From positions 36,019-100,018 of the forward strand of contig JBBSBE010000001.1 in assembly GCA_038251625.1 (NCBI GenBank): a stretch of DNA of 64,000 nucleotides, read 5' to 3'. A program made the position numbers and the translations under genes. Within the stretch, counting starts at the first letter, position 1. Each line of letters begins with the position of its first letter. Shown piece by piece: positions 1 to 7,990 of the stretch. Source of the stretch: JBBQXK01 sp038251625. GTDB lineage: Bacteria; Pseudomonadota; Alphaproteobacteria; Rhodobacterales; Rhodobacteraceae. A model generated the notes under the pieces. It saw nothing but the letters and a program-made list of their open reading frames with translations, did not search any database and was not told where the DNA came from.

Positions 1-579
1 GACGGCCACCAGCGAGGTGGAGCAGGCGGTCTGGACGTTGATCGAGGGGCCCTTGAGATCGAAGATATGGCTGACACGGGTGGCCAGGAAATCCTTGTCG
101 TTGCCCGTGTGGCGCAGCAGGAACATGCCCGTCTCATCCACCAGAGCGGGGTTTGAGCAGAGGTTGACATAGAAATAGCTGCCCATTCCGCAGCCCGCCC
201 AAACGCCGACGGGGCCGGAAAAGCCCTCGGGCGGGTGGCCCGCATCCTCCAGCGCCTCCCACGCCACTTCGAGGAAGTGACGGTGCTGGGGGTCGAGGAT
301 CGCGGCATCCTTGGGGGAGAAGCCGAAAAACTCGGCGTCGAAATCGGCGAAGGCGTCCAGCGGTGCGGCGGCGCGCACGTAGCGGGGATGGCGCAGACGG
401 GCGGCACTTTCGCCAGCAGCCAGAAGCGCGGCCTCCGTCAGCGGGCGGATGGATTCGACGCCTCCTACAAGGTTGGACCAGTAGTCGGCAACGGACGCCG
501 CACCCGGCAGATGCGCGGCCATGCCGATGATGGCAATGTCGGTCTCGCCAACCGTTGCCTCGGCCACCGTGCCGATCAT
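1..579 (-). CDS. Type I polyketide synthase, N-terminal ketosynthase domain (partial, runs off left edge)
   Basis: The visible 193 residues are the start of a modular beta-ketoacyl synthase, which performs decarboxylative Claisen condensation of acyl units. Early on there is an IAIIGMAAHLPGA block. The typical DAEFFGFSPKDAAILDPQHR stretch lies near residues 88-107, and the TACSTSLVAV active-site block comes at the very edge with catalytic Cys186. Start ATG at 579 follows a GGAAGGGCAACAGG leader and overlaps the stop of the upstream small membrane ORF (ATGA). The rest of the enzyme, including any acyltransferase and carrier domains, lies outside the window. It is the last visible gene of a polysaccharide operon, so its product may be an acyl or polyketide decoration of a glycan or glycolipid; that link is inferred from context only. 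Confidence 0.9.
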   Translation of the reverse strand, partial: MIGTVAEATVGETDIAIIGMAAHLPGAASVADYWSNLVGGVESIRPLTEAALLAAGESAARLRHPRYVRAAAPLDAFADFDAEFFGFSPKDAAILDPQHRHFLEVAWEALEDAGHPPEGFSGPVGVWAGCGMGSYFYVNLCSNPALVDETGMFLLRHTGNDKDFLATRVSHIFDLKGPSINVQTACSTSLVAV

Positions 580-839
580 ACCTGTTGCCCTTCCAATACC
601 ATATACCCGGTGGAGGGCAGGATCCCCCGCCACACGCCCGGGCCTTGAAGGCGCCCAAACCCCACGCAAAAGAACGCAAGCACCATACCCGCCCCCGACC
701 CCGCGCACCAGAGCATCGCCAACGCCAGCCTTCTACCGGACGGAGCAGAAGGCTGGCGGCGGTGCGTCCGGGCATCGCCCTCCCGGGGCCAACGGAATGC
801 CGGACCCTTGGGTGCGGTGGAGATCGCAGCACGGATCAC
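576..839 (-). CDS. Small single-span membrane protein between O-antigen ligase-like gene and PKS
   Basis: 87 residues with no family I recognise. The N-terminal ~35 residues are basic and hydrophilic. One hydrophobic span follows (about residues 38-61, LALAMLWCAGSGAGMVLAFF core), then a short tail. The start is GTG at 839 and overlaps the stop of the upstream O-antigen ligase-like gene by 4 bp (GTGA). Its own stop overlaps the ATG of the PKS by 4 bp (ATGA). This double translational coupling is the main reason to believe it is real. A role as an accessory subunit for the ligase or the PKS is speculation. Confidence 0.6.
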   Translation of the reverse strand: MIRAAISTAPKGPAFRWPREGDARTHRRQPSAPSGRRLALAMLWCAGSGAGMVLAFFCVGFGRLQGPGVWRGILPSTGYMVLEGQQV

Positions 840-2245
840 AGGACGGTCCGTTCATGTGACTGTGGAAGGCTTGCGCGCCAAGCCGCCCGCGCAGCCTCGG
901 CGCGCGCCGAGGCAAGCGCCTCGGCCCATCCGAGGACCGCCCCCGCCATGAGCCATGTGAAGGGGATCAGTGTGTTGTTGGGCAGCAGATCCACAAGGTT
1001 CGCGGCATAGATCAGCGCAATCGTCACCCCCCAGGGCGAAAAGACCGCCGACCGGCTGGCAAGCGCCTCGCGCCCCAGCAGCAGGAGCGGCAGCACCAAG
1101 AGCCCGAACTGCGCCGCATAGCCCATCCAGCCGAACGCCCCGAGCACGATGATCCAGCCCCCGTCGGGGATCGACAGGATGTGCCCGTCGATCGGATCGA
1201 GGATCAGGTTGCGCCCGTATCCGCCCCAGCCGAACCACGGCTTTTCCATCGCCCGCGCCAGCAGCGCCTCTTCGTTGATGATGCGAAACTCCAGCGATTG
1301 ATGCCGTTCGGCGCTGTAGCCCCTGGCGACCTCCAGAATCCGGTCCAAGGGCACCATATGCGCCCCGCGCAGCAGCGGATACGCGATCACGATCAGCGCC
1401 AGCGATGCTGCAATCAAAAGCTGCCATCGACGCGGCAGGAACAGGATCACCGGGATCAGGCCCAGCGCATAAACCATCGGGCCCGTACTGCGGCACAGGT
1501 AAAGCAGAACCATCAGATAGAGCCAGATCGCCAGCCGCTTCGGGCGTTCCTCTGCGCTGGCCTCGCGCAGCAGGATCAGCGACGACATTGCGGCCATCAG
1601 CGCAAAGAACGCCACCCACAGGCCATGCGGCATGAACACGACGGGGCGGAAGCCGCCATTGCGCATCGACTGGCTGAAATCATGCTGGAAGAACCCATAG
1701 ACCCAGACGTTGATCTGGGGCGAGAGCCGCATCTCGGCGATCATGGGCAGCGAATAGATCAGCCCGGCCGCCACCAGCGCCACCACCACGGCGCGCATCC
1801 CTTCGGGCGTGGCCAGAAACTTGCGGCCCAGAAAGAACGGGATGAGCGCGATCACCTGGTTCGAGACGAAGGCGATGCTGTCGTATAGCCGCAGGGCGGG
1901 CACGTCCTTGGCCAGAATGGGGATCGGATCGGGGTTGGTCAGCGAGGTTGCAAAGGGGCTGAGGATGAAAAGCAGCATCAGCGCCTTGCCCGCCACACCC
2001 TTCGGCATCACCGGCACACGGGCGCGCAGCAGGAACAGCGTGCAGATCAGCGCGCTGAGGTTGGCAATCGAGAACTTGTCGAAATCGGGCACGGCAGGCA
2101 GGTCGAACTTGGCCAGCGGTGGCAGGATCATGTAGGCGCCGAGAATGGCCCAGATCAGCGCGCGCTGGGGCGACAGATTGAGGTAGAGGACCCACACGGC
2201 GATGGGCCAGACAAGCAACATCAGATAGGCAAGCGCGTTGGGCAT
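836..2245 (-). CDS. O-antigen ligase / polysaccharide polymerase-like membrane protein
   Basis: 469 residues with many hydrophobic spans throughout. A large loop around residues 290-350 contains FRIINEEALLARAMEKPWFG and then GWGGYGRN. This layout (a multi-span protein with a late periplasmic loop carrying an R...AxxKPxxGxG element) is typical of the Wzy/WaaL O-antigen ligase superfamily, which polymerises repeat units or transfers glycan on the periplasmic face of the inner membrane. The gene is first of a minus-strand operon with the small membrane protein and PKS, separated from the next gene by a 132-bp divergent gap. Whether it is a polymerase or a ligase cannot be told from sequence alone. 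Confidence 0.8.
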   Translation of the reverse strand: MPNALAYLMLLVWPIAVWVLYLNLSPQRALIWAILGAYMILPPLAKFDLPAVPDFDKFSIANLSALICTLFLLRARVPVMPKGVAGKALMLLFILSPFATSLTNPDPIPILAKDVPALRLYDSIAFVSNQVIALIPFFLGRKFLATPEGMRAVVVALVAAGLIYSLPMIAEMRLSPQINVWVYGFFQHDFSQSMRNGGFRPVVFMPHGLWVAFFALMAAMSSLILLREASAEERPKRLAIWLYLMVLLYLCRSTGPMVYALGLIPVILFLPRRWQLLIAASLALIVIAYPLLRGAHMVPLDRILEVARGYSAERHQSLEFRIINEEALLARAMEKPWFGWGGYGRNLILDPIDGHILSIPDGGWIIVLGAFGWMGYAAQFGLLVLPLLLLGREALASRSAVFSPWGVTIALIYAANLVDLLPNNTLIPFTWLMAGAVLGWAEALASARAEAARAAWRASLPQSHERTVL

Positions 2246-2377
2246 CTGTCTTTGTCAAAAGGGCCCTTTGAGGCTATCACGGAACGCAACAAGATGTTGC
2301 GAAACAGTGTGTTCAGAATTGTCACAGAACCGTCGCATGGCGCTTCGCTTTATGGTATCGGCCAAGGCCTGTGAGTC

Positions 2378-3136
2378 GTGGTTCCCATGCAGTTCAGTTA
2401 CCCAGACGGTATGATTACGGTCAACGAACGTGACCGGACTGCGCTTCTTGCAGAGGTGACGAACCGTCTGCTGAAAGGGGCCGGTTTTGCCCTTGCCACG
2501 ATCAACCTCGACCACCTTGTAAAGTTGCGCCGCGAGCCGTCTTTCCGTGTCGCCTATGCGGCGCAGGATCTGATTGTGGCAGACGGAAACCCCATCGTCT
2601 GGCTGTCCTACATCGCCGGGCATCCGGTGGCGCTGGTGCCGGGGGCGGACATGGTGGTGCCGCTTGCAGCGGTTGCGGCGATGACCGGGCGGCCTGTGGT
2701 TCTGGTCGGCAGCAGCGCCGAAGCGCTGGCAGGTGCGGCGGTGGTGTTGCGCACGGCGGTGCCGGGGCTGCTGGTTGCCCTGTGCGAGGCGCCGCCGATG
2801 GGATTTGACCCCGAAGGCGAGACAGCGCTGGATATCCTGACGCGCATTTCGGCGCTTGGACCGTGCCTTTGCATGATCGCCCTTGGTGCGCCAAAGCAGG
2901 AACGGTTCGCGGCCCTTGGCCGTCGGCTGGCGCCGGAGGCGGGGTTCGCCTCGATCGGGGCCGGGCTCGATTTTCTGGGTGGGTTCCAGCACCGGGCGCC
3001 GGAATGGGTGCGCGCGCTGGCGCTGGAATGGCTGTGGCGGATGGTGTCTGCGCCGCGGCGGATGATCTGGCGCTATCTCGACTGCGCCGCCATCCTGCCA
3101 GCCGAGGCGCTTGCAGCCTGGCGACTGCGGCGCTGA
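2378..3136 (+). CDS. WecG/TagA/CpsF-family glycosyltransferase
   Basis: 252 residues matching the GT26 (WecG/TagA/CpsF) family, which transfers a sugar such as ManNAc(A) or glucose to a lipid-linked acceptor at the cytoplasmic membrane. Family marks are ATINLDHLVKLRREP, VADGNPIVWLSYIAG, the APKQERFA element after LGxG-type strand residues, and FASIGAGLDFLGG followed by the basic, aromatic C-terminus (APEWVRALALEWLWRM). GTG at 2378 sits about 11 nt after AAGG; ATG at 2387 is an alternative that lacks a close Shine-Dalgarno. It is transcribed divergently from the ligase-like gene. Its stop codon abuts the stop of the convergent GT2 gene with no gap. Confidence 0.9.
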   Translation: MVPMQFSYPDGMITVNERDRTALLAEVTNRLLKGAGFALATINLDHLVKLRREPSFRVAYAAQDLIVADGNPIVWLSYIAGHPVALVPGADMVVPLAAVAAMTGRPVVLVGSSAEALAGAAVVLRTAVPGLLVALCEAPPMGFDPEGETALDILTRISALGPCLCMIALGAPKQERFAALGRRLAPEAGFASIGAGLDFLGGFQHRAPEWVRALALEWLWRMVSAPRRMIWRYLDCAAILPAEALAAWRLRR

Positions 3137-4108
3137 TCACTTGTGTTCGATGATGCGGCCCTTTCGCCGCCCGAGACAGAAGCCAAGCACGCCCAGCGCT
3201 TCGGGCAGTTTGCCCAAAACGGTGAAGACGGCAGCCTCGCGCCCCATGCGCCCCTCGACCCGCCAGCGCCACGCCAGACGAACCATCTGCATCGGCCATA
3301 GCATCAGGATCAGGATCCCTGCGGGATGGGCCAGCCCCGCCAAAAACGCCGCGACGGGCACGCCAAGACCCCATGCCAGCGCCCGCCGCGTTTCGGCCAC
3401 CCAATGCCGTTCTGGCCCCCGCCCGTGCAGCGCCGCCCCTTCGGCATAGGCATGCCCCGCGCGCCGCGTTCGCCGCCACCACTGGGAAAAGCGGATCATG
3501 GCGGCGTCGTGTATCGTCATCTCGGCGTCGAGGCGCCAGACCGCACCACCGGCGCGGATCAGGCGCAGGCAAAGCTCGGGCTCTTCGCCTGCGATCAGAC
3601 CGTCGCGGTAGCCACCCACCGCCATGACCGCCGCGCGCCGCATCAGCGCGTCGCCGCCGCAGGCACGGGCGGGGCCGATGGGCGTGTTCCATTCACGGTC
3701 GCAAAGACGGTTCCAGACCGACGCTTCGGGAAACCGCTCACGCCTACGGCCTGCGACCACCACAACCCCACGGTGTGCGGCCAGAAACGCCGTGGCTGTG
3801 GCCAGCCAGCCAGGATCGAGTGTGCAATCGCCATCCACCACCTGCACCAGCGCGCGTGCGGCGGGGTCGGCAGCAAGCACCGCAAGACCCGCGTTGCGCG
3901 CCCGCGCGGCGGTGAAGGCCTGCGCCGGATCAAGCGACACGACGGACGCGCCCGTGCGCATCGCAGCCTCGGCGCTGCCATCGGTGGAGCCGCTGTCGAC
4001 ATAAACGATGCGCCGCACCCGGCCCTGCAAGGACGCAAGACAAGCGACCAGCCGGGCCCCTTCATTGCGGCCGATCACCACCGCATCCACCTCGGCCGTC
4101 TGCGGCAT
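3137..4108 (-). CDS. Family 2 glycosyltransferase with C-terminal membrane segments
   Basis: About 323 residues. A GT-A nucleotide-sugar fold is indicated by AVVIGRNEG, YVDSGSTDGS and VVDGDC (the DxD metal/nucleotide site), and by GYRDGLIAGEEPELCLRL (acceptor/base region). The C-terminal third has hydrophobic spans (VPVAAFLAGLAHPAGILILM and following), suggesting membrane association of an inverting processive or polyprenol-linked transferase. The chosen start is the internal ATG at 4108, about 8 nt after GGGG; an upstream in-frame ATG at 4144 would add a basic MVGRRRGKTGRG extension. It is convergent with the WecG-type gene and divergent from the exopolysaccharide ATPase gene. Sugar specificity unknown. 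Confidence 0.85.
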   Translation of the reverse strand: MPQTAEVDAVVIGRNEGARLVACLASLQGRVRRIVYVDSGSTDGSAEAAMRTGASVVSLDPAQAFTAARARNAGLAVLAADPAARALVQVVDGDCTLDPGWLATATAFLAAHRGVVVVAGRRRERFPEASVWNRLCDREWNTPIGPARACGGDALMRRAAVMAVGGYRDGLIAGEEPELCLRLIRAGGAVWRLDAEMTIHDAAMIRFSQWWRRTRRAGHAYAEGAALHGRGPERHWVAETRRALAWGLGVPVAAFLAGLAHPAGILILMLWPMQMVRLAWRWRVEGRMGREAAVFTVLGKLPEALGVLGFCLGRRKGRIIEHK

Positions 4109-4364
4109 TCCGCGCCCCGTTTTGCCCCTTCGCCGACCGACCATAGGGCCGCCCCGACGGCGGCGCCACGGGGGCCGCAGTCTTTCGCAATCGTCATTTA
4201 TCTGTTAGTCAAAAGACCATCGGGCGGGGGCCAATGCGCTTCACGCAGGGCCAGTCGGTTTTCAATCCGCACCGGCAAACTTTGGAAAAACCTGCCATCT
4301 GGCAGGGTGCGTATTTAGCAAGTGTCCGGGCAAAGAACCGGCAGAGCAAAGGCCGGCCTCTTTC

Positions 4365-5309
4365 ATGACGAACCACAAGATGTCGCTGGTCGAGGCGGAA
4401 GCGGCGGCAGGTGTTGGGGGCGTCTGCATGGATGAAGACAGTTTTCGCAAATTGTCGGAAGAGGCGCGGCGGCCTCGGCAGACCGGCGTGTCGCTGTTCC
4501 ATCCCGGCGCGGGTCACGCCACGCTGCCGATGCTGCCCGCCCTGCAGCAGCTCGAAGCGGGGGTGCTGAAGCTCGCGCCGCCGAACCCGGACAGGGTTTG
4601 GGAATCGCTGAGCGCGATCACCCTCGATGCCGCCCGGATCGAAGGAAACGGTTTGTTTCCAGAACCTTCGACGGATCCTGCCGCCGCGGCCTTCGACATG
4701 CTGCGCTCGCGGTTGTTGCTGGTTCTGGCTGAACGCGGTTGGCGCCGCATCGCCGTGACATCGCCGACGCATGGCTGCGGCAAAAGCCTTGTTGCCGCCA
4801 ACCTCGCGCTCAGCCTTGCGCGCCGTCCCGGCAGCCGCGTGGTTTTGATGGATCTGGAGCTTCGCCGCCCCGGCCTTGCCATGCTGTTGGGGCTGAAGGA
4901 AACCGCGTCGATGCGCGATTTCCTGACCGGGGCGCAACCGCTTGAATCGCACTTCCTGCGCGTTGGCCGGACACTTGCGCTGGCGCTGAATGGCGCCCCG
5001 GCGGCCGATGCCTCCGAACTGCTTCACGCCACCGAAACCAGTGCCGCGCTGGCCGCGATGATGGAGCAGGTTAACCCAGAGGTTGTAGTGATCGACATGC
5101 CGCCCGCGCTGGTCAGCGATGATGTGATGGCGCTGTTGCCGCAGGTCGATGCGATCCTGCTGGTGGCCGATGGCACACGCACGACGCCCGAGGATGTGAA
5201 AGCCTGCGAGCGCCTCTTTGAAGGCCGCAAGCCACTGCTTGGCGTGGTGTTGAACCGGGCGCAGGATCTGACGCTTGCGCGCTATCGCTATGGCTGGAAG
5301 CAGGGCTGA
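4365..5309 (+). CDS. CpsD/CapB-type exopolysaccharide ATPase (tyrosine-kinase-like)
   Basis: 314 residues of the BY-kinase/MinD-like P-loop family that controls polysaccharide export and chain length. It has Walker A TSPTHGCGKSLVAANLALS, Walker A' VVLMDLELRRPGL and Walker B VVVIDMPP, then SDDVMALLPQVDAILLVADG. There is no clear C-terminal Tyr cluster: the tail LARYRYGWKQG has only two Tyr, so autophosphorylation capacity is doubtful and it may act as a regulatory ATPase. Residues 1-95 are low-complexity and unmatched to the kinase core. The gap to the chain-length partner downstream is 3 bp, so the two are co-expressed as the split equivalent of a fused Wzc/ExoP protein. Confidence 0.85.
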   Translation: MTNHKMSLVEAEAAAGVGGVCMDEDSFRKLSEEARRPRQTGVSLFHPGAGHATLPMLPALQQLEAGVLKLAPPNPDRVWESLSAITLDAARIEGNGLFPEPSTDPAAAAFDMLRSRLLLVLAERGWRRIAVTSPTHGCGKSLVAANLALSLARRPGSRVVLMDLELRRPGLAMLLGLKETASMRDFLTGAQPLESHFLRVGRTLALALNGAPAADASELLHATETSAALAAMMEQVNPEVVVIDMPPALVSDDVMALLPQVDAILLVADGTRTTPEDVKACERLFEGRKPLLGVVLNRAQDLTLARYRYGWKQG

Positions 5310-5312
5310 CCG

Positions 5313-6722
5313 ATGGGCCAGATCCAGTCTGTCGAAGAATTCCTGAGCCTTCTGATCCGCCGCCGCCTGTTGATTGCGACGATCACGGTTCTGGGCACGG
5401 TGCTTGCGCTTCTCTACGCGCTGGCGCGGCCCGTGGTCTATGAGGCCACATCCGTCATCCAGGTCGAAACGCCCACCGTCGCGGATGATGCCGGCGCGCC
5501 CGTTATCAGCGCGTCGGCGCAGCGGCTGCAAACGATTCAGCAGCGGCTGACAACGCGCGAGAACCTTCTGGCGATGATCGACCGGCACAAGCTTTACGAT
5601 GGCCTGCCGCTCAGCAACGACGAAAAGGTGCATCAGTTGCGCCTTGCGCTGCGGTTCCAGACGGTCGCTTCGGCTGCGACACCCGTTTATGGTGCGCCGC
5701 CGCAGGTTTCGGCGCTTCTGATCTCGACGCGGGCCGATACCGCCGCCAAATCTGCGCGGCTGGCCAATGATTTCGCGCAAAGCCTGATTGATGCCAGTGT
5801 GGAAGGCCAGACGGGCCGCGCGCGCGAGGCTTACGACTTTTTCACCGCCGAGCGCGTGCGACTGGACGACGAGCTTGCGACACTTGAAGCCGAGGTTGCC
5901 GCCTACCGCAGCGTGCATGCCGATGCCCTGCCCTCGCAGCGCGATCTCTGGCGCGAAGAGATTGGCGGGATCGAGGCCGACATCCGCCAGCTTGACCAGC
6001 AGATCATCGCCCTGAAGAACGAGCGTGACCGTATTGCCGCCGTCGCCACCCAGCGCGAAACCGACCGGCGCCAGATCGCCACCATCGGTGATCAGGTTGC
6101 GGTCCTGGCTGCACAGCGCGCGGCACTGGCGTCGCAGCGCGCGGCACTGGCCGAACGGATGGGGCGGATGCCCGCAGTGGAAGAGGGGCTGGCCGCATAT
6201 GACCGCCGCCGCGACCAGATCACCGCACAAGCGGAGGCGATCACGCGACGGCTGAGCGAGGCCGATACCGCGCGCAAGCTGGAGGAACGGCAACAGGCAG
6301 AGCGCTTCACACTGCTGGAGCGCGCGGTCATCCCGGACCTGCCAATCAGCGGTGGCCGCAAGCGCCTGGCGTTGGTGGGCGCCGTGGCGAGCCTGCTTCT
6401 TGGCATTGCTGCCGCCTTCGTTCTGGACCTGGCATTCCCCGTGGTGCGGACGGCGGCCCAGATGAAGCGGCAACTGGATTTGCAGCCCATCGTTTCGATC
6501 CCCGAACTGCGGAACCTGCGCACAAGCCGGGCCGAAGGCATTCCGACGCGTGCCGGGGTGCAGGGTTTGGTGGGGTCGGATCGCAAGGGATGGGTTCTTG
6601 CCGTGCAGCGCCGGGTCGAGGGCGTCTGGCGATGGGTGCAAGCTGGCAGCGTTCGCCCAATGGTATTGGGGGTCTTTGCCGCGCTCGGCCTCATGGCTGT
6701 GGTCGTCGCAGCGATCACGTGA
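5313..6722 (+). CDS. Wzz/Wzc-like polysaccharide chain-length determinant / co-polymerase
   Basis: 469 residues. N-terminal cytoplasmic stub MGQIQSVEEFLSLLIRRR is followed by a first membrane span (about 20-40) and a YEATSVIQVE element typical of Wzz domains. A long helical region with coiled-coil-like repeats (LDDELATLEAEVAAY; AAQRAALASQRAALAERM) spans about residues 170-340. A second span lies around 350-375 (LALVGAVASLLLGIAAAFVL), and an unusual extra hydrophobic segment forms the extreme C-terminus. There is no kinase domain of its own; the ATPase is the gene immediately upstream. Such proteins form inner-membrane rings that set polymer length and couple to the outer-membrane exporter. 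No Wza-type exporter gene is in the window. Confidence 0.88.
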   Translation: MGQIQSVEEFLSLLIRRRLLIATITVLGTVLALLYALARPVVYEATSVIQVETPTVADDAGAPVISASAQRLQTIQQRLTTRENLLAMIDRHKLYDGLPLSNDEKVHQLRLALRFQTVASAATPVYGAPPQVSALLISTRADTAAKSARLANDFAQSLIDASVEGQTGRAREAYDFFTAERVRLDDELATLEAEVAAYRSVHADALPSQRDLWREEIGGIEADIRQLDQQIIALKNERDRIAAVATQRETDRRQIATIGDQVAVLAAQRAALASQRAALAERMGRMPAVEEGLAAYDRRRDQITAQAEAITRRLSEADTARKLEERQQAERFTLLERAVIPDLPISGGRKRLALVGAVASLLLGIAAAFVLDLAFPVVRTAAQMKRQLDLQPIVSIPELRNLRTSRAEGIPTRAGVQGLVGSDRKGWVLAVQRRVEGVWRWVQAGSVRPMVLGVFAALGLMAVVVAAIT

Positions 6723-6767
6723 TCAGGGCCTGCGCACAGCAAGCCCAAGACTTAGGGCTGCGTCAGA

Positions 6768-7475
6768 TCAGCAGCCGGTGCATTTCATAACGACGCCCAC
6801 GGTCCGCGACAGAATACGCAGATCGGTTCCCAATGACAGCGTAGCCTCGTATTCGCCATCGTACACCGCGCGCGCCGAAAAGGCCGTCGCATGGCGCCCG
6901 GCGGTCTGCCAGAGCCCGGTGATGCCGGGACGCATCAGATAATAGGCCCGGCCGGGATACATCGACTGCTGGCAGGGCATCATCGGGCGGGGGCCCACAA
7001 GGCTCATCTCGCCCTTCAGAACGTTCCAAAGCTGCGGCAGCTCATCGAGCGACGAGCGGCGAATGAAATGACCGACGCGGGTGATGCGAGGATCATGGCG
7101 CAGCTTTTGCGTCATCTCCCACTCCACGCGGGCGGCGGCGTTGGATTGAAGATACTCGTCCATGCGTGCGTCGGCATCGGGCACCATGGACCGCAGCTTC
7201 CACATCCGGAAGGAGCGCCCGCCCTTGCCCACGCGAAGCTGGCTGTAGAACGCGGGGCCGCCATCCCTGCGGACGACCAGCGCGAGACCTGCGATCACGG
7301 GCAGGATGACCGGCGCTGCAGCCAGTACGGCGGCCACATCGAACACACGCTTGAAAAACCGCCGGTAGATCCCTTTGGGGGAGACGATATCCTGCCGGGC
7401 GATGGCGCGCGGCCCGACCTGACGGGGACGAGCCGTTTCACCTTCAGGCAGGATTTCGGGAAGTATGATACTCAT
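6768..7475 (-). CDS. ExoY/WbaP-type undecaprenyl-phosphate sugar phosphotransferase
   Basis: 235 residues of the bacterial sugar transferase family, which starts glycan assembly by moving sugar-1-phosphate onto undecaprenyl phosphate at the inner membrane. Seen are the entry helix KRVFDVAAVLAAAPVILPVI, FYSQLRVGKGGRSFRMWKLRSM, the RRSSLDELPQLWNVLKGEMS block, SLVGPRPM, and YLMRPGITGLWQ. The start is ATG 7475, preceded by GGAG at 9 nt; GTG at 7493 is an alternative. It is short, lacking the multi-span N-terminus of WbaP, so it is the ExoY-like minimal form. It is convergent with the chain-length gene and sits after a ~500-bp noncoding leader. Confidence 0.92.
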   Translation of the reverse strand: MSIILPEILPEGETARPRQVGPRAIARQDIVSPKGIYRRFFKRVFDVAAVLAAAPVILPVIAGLALVVRRDGGPAFYSQLRVGKGGRSFRMWKLRSMVPDADARMDEYLQSNAAARVEWEMTQKLRHDPRITRVGHFIRRSSLDELPQLWNVLKGEMSLVGPRPMMPCQQSMYPGRAYYLMRPGITGLWQTAGRHATAFSARAVYDGEYEATLSLGTDLRILSRTVGVVMKCTGC

Positions 7476-7990
7476 TGTCGCAACTCCGCACACAAAGAAC
7501 CCAAGAGGCCGGGCAAATTTCGTTCAAATACCGCGCTTGATCGTTCGATTTCCTGCGCGTCCATCAAAAATCCGCTCGACGAACGGACCGAAAAAATAGC
7601 GATGATCGAGTGTCAACTTTCGCACCCCATGAGATCATTTTACCGGGTAACATGGGCCTTTGGCGACACTTCTCTTCCTGCTTTCGGACCTATTTACGCC
7701 GCGTTTACGATGCTTTCGTCCCGTGATGCGTACTTGCAGAAGATGCGGAAAAGTTTGCTCAACCTTGCGTAGAAATCGACCGTTCCGCAGAATTGAGCCG
7801 CCAGATGCGATTCGCAGATGCCAGCGGCGCGCCGGTCCGGCCCCGATGTCCGGTTCCAGGCAAATTCCGCTTCTTTGGTAATTGTTGCCTATGCGGCACA
7901 AGTCTGCCCAGAGCGGGCACCTGCGATCCATACCCTTTCGCTCTGGCCACTTCCCGGCGAAGTTCCGATCATCCGGCTGAAACTGAAGCG
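7476..7990. other. Noncoding gap upstream of the ExoY-like gene
   Basis: About 515 bp between the flippase stop and the ExoY-like start, both on the minus strand. I see no convincing coding frame. The half nearest the ExoY-like gene is AT-richer than its surroundings and holds a short palindrome TTACCGGGTAA at 7640-7650. It is a plausible regulatory leader for the first committed step of glycan assembly, but no recognised promoter or riboswitch could be assigned. Confidence 0.4.

Noticed and set aside
134..832. 232-codon open frame on the minus strand
   Set aside because: It is out of frame with the ketosynthase, which reads cleanly from 579 to 1 with all family motifs; composition is Arg/Gly-rich shadow sequence.
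4209..6641. 810-codon open frame on the minus strand
   Set aside because: It is antisense to the exopolysaccharide ATPase and chain-length genes, is rich in His, Arg and Gln, and has no motif; a GC-rich codon shadow.
6723..6767. GCCC/GGGC hairpin between convergent genes as a rho-independent terminator
   Set aside because: The stem is only about 5 bp and there is no U tract.
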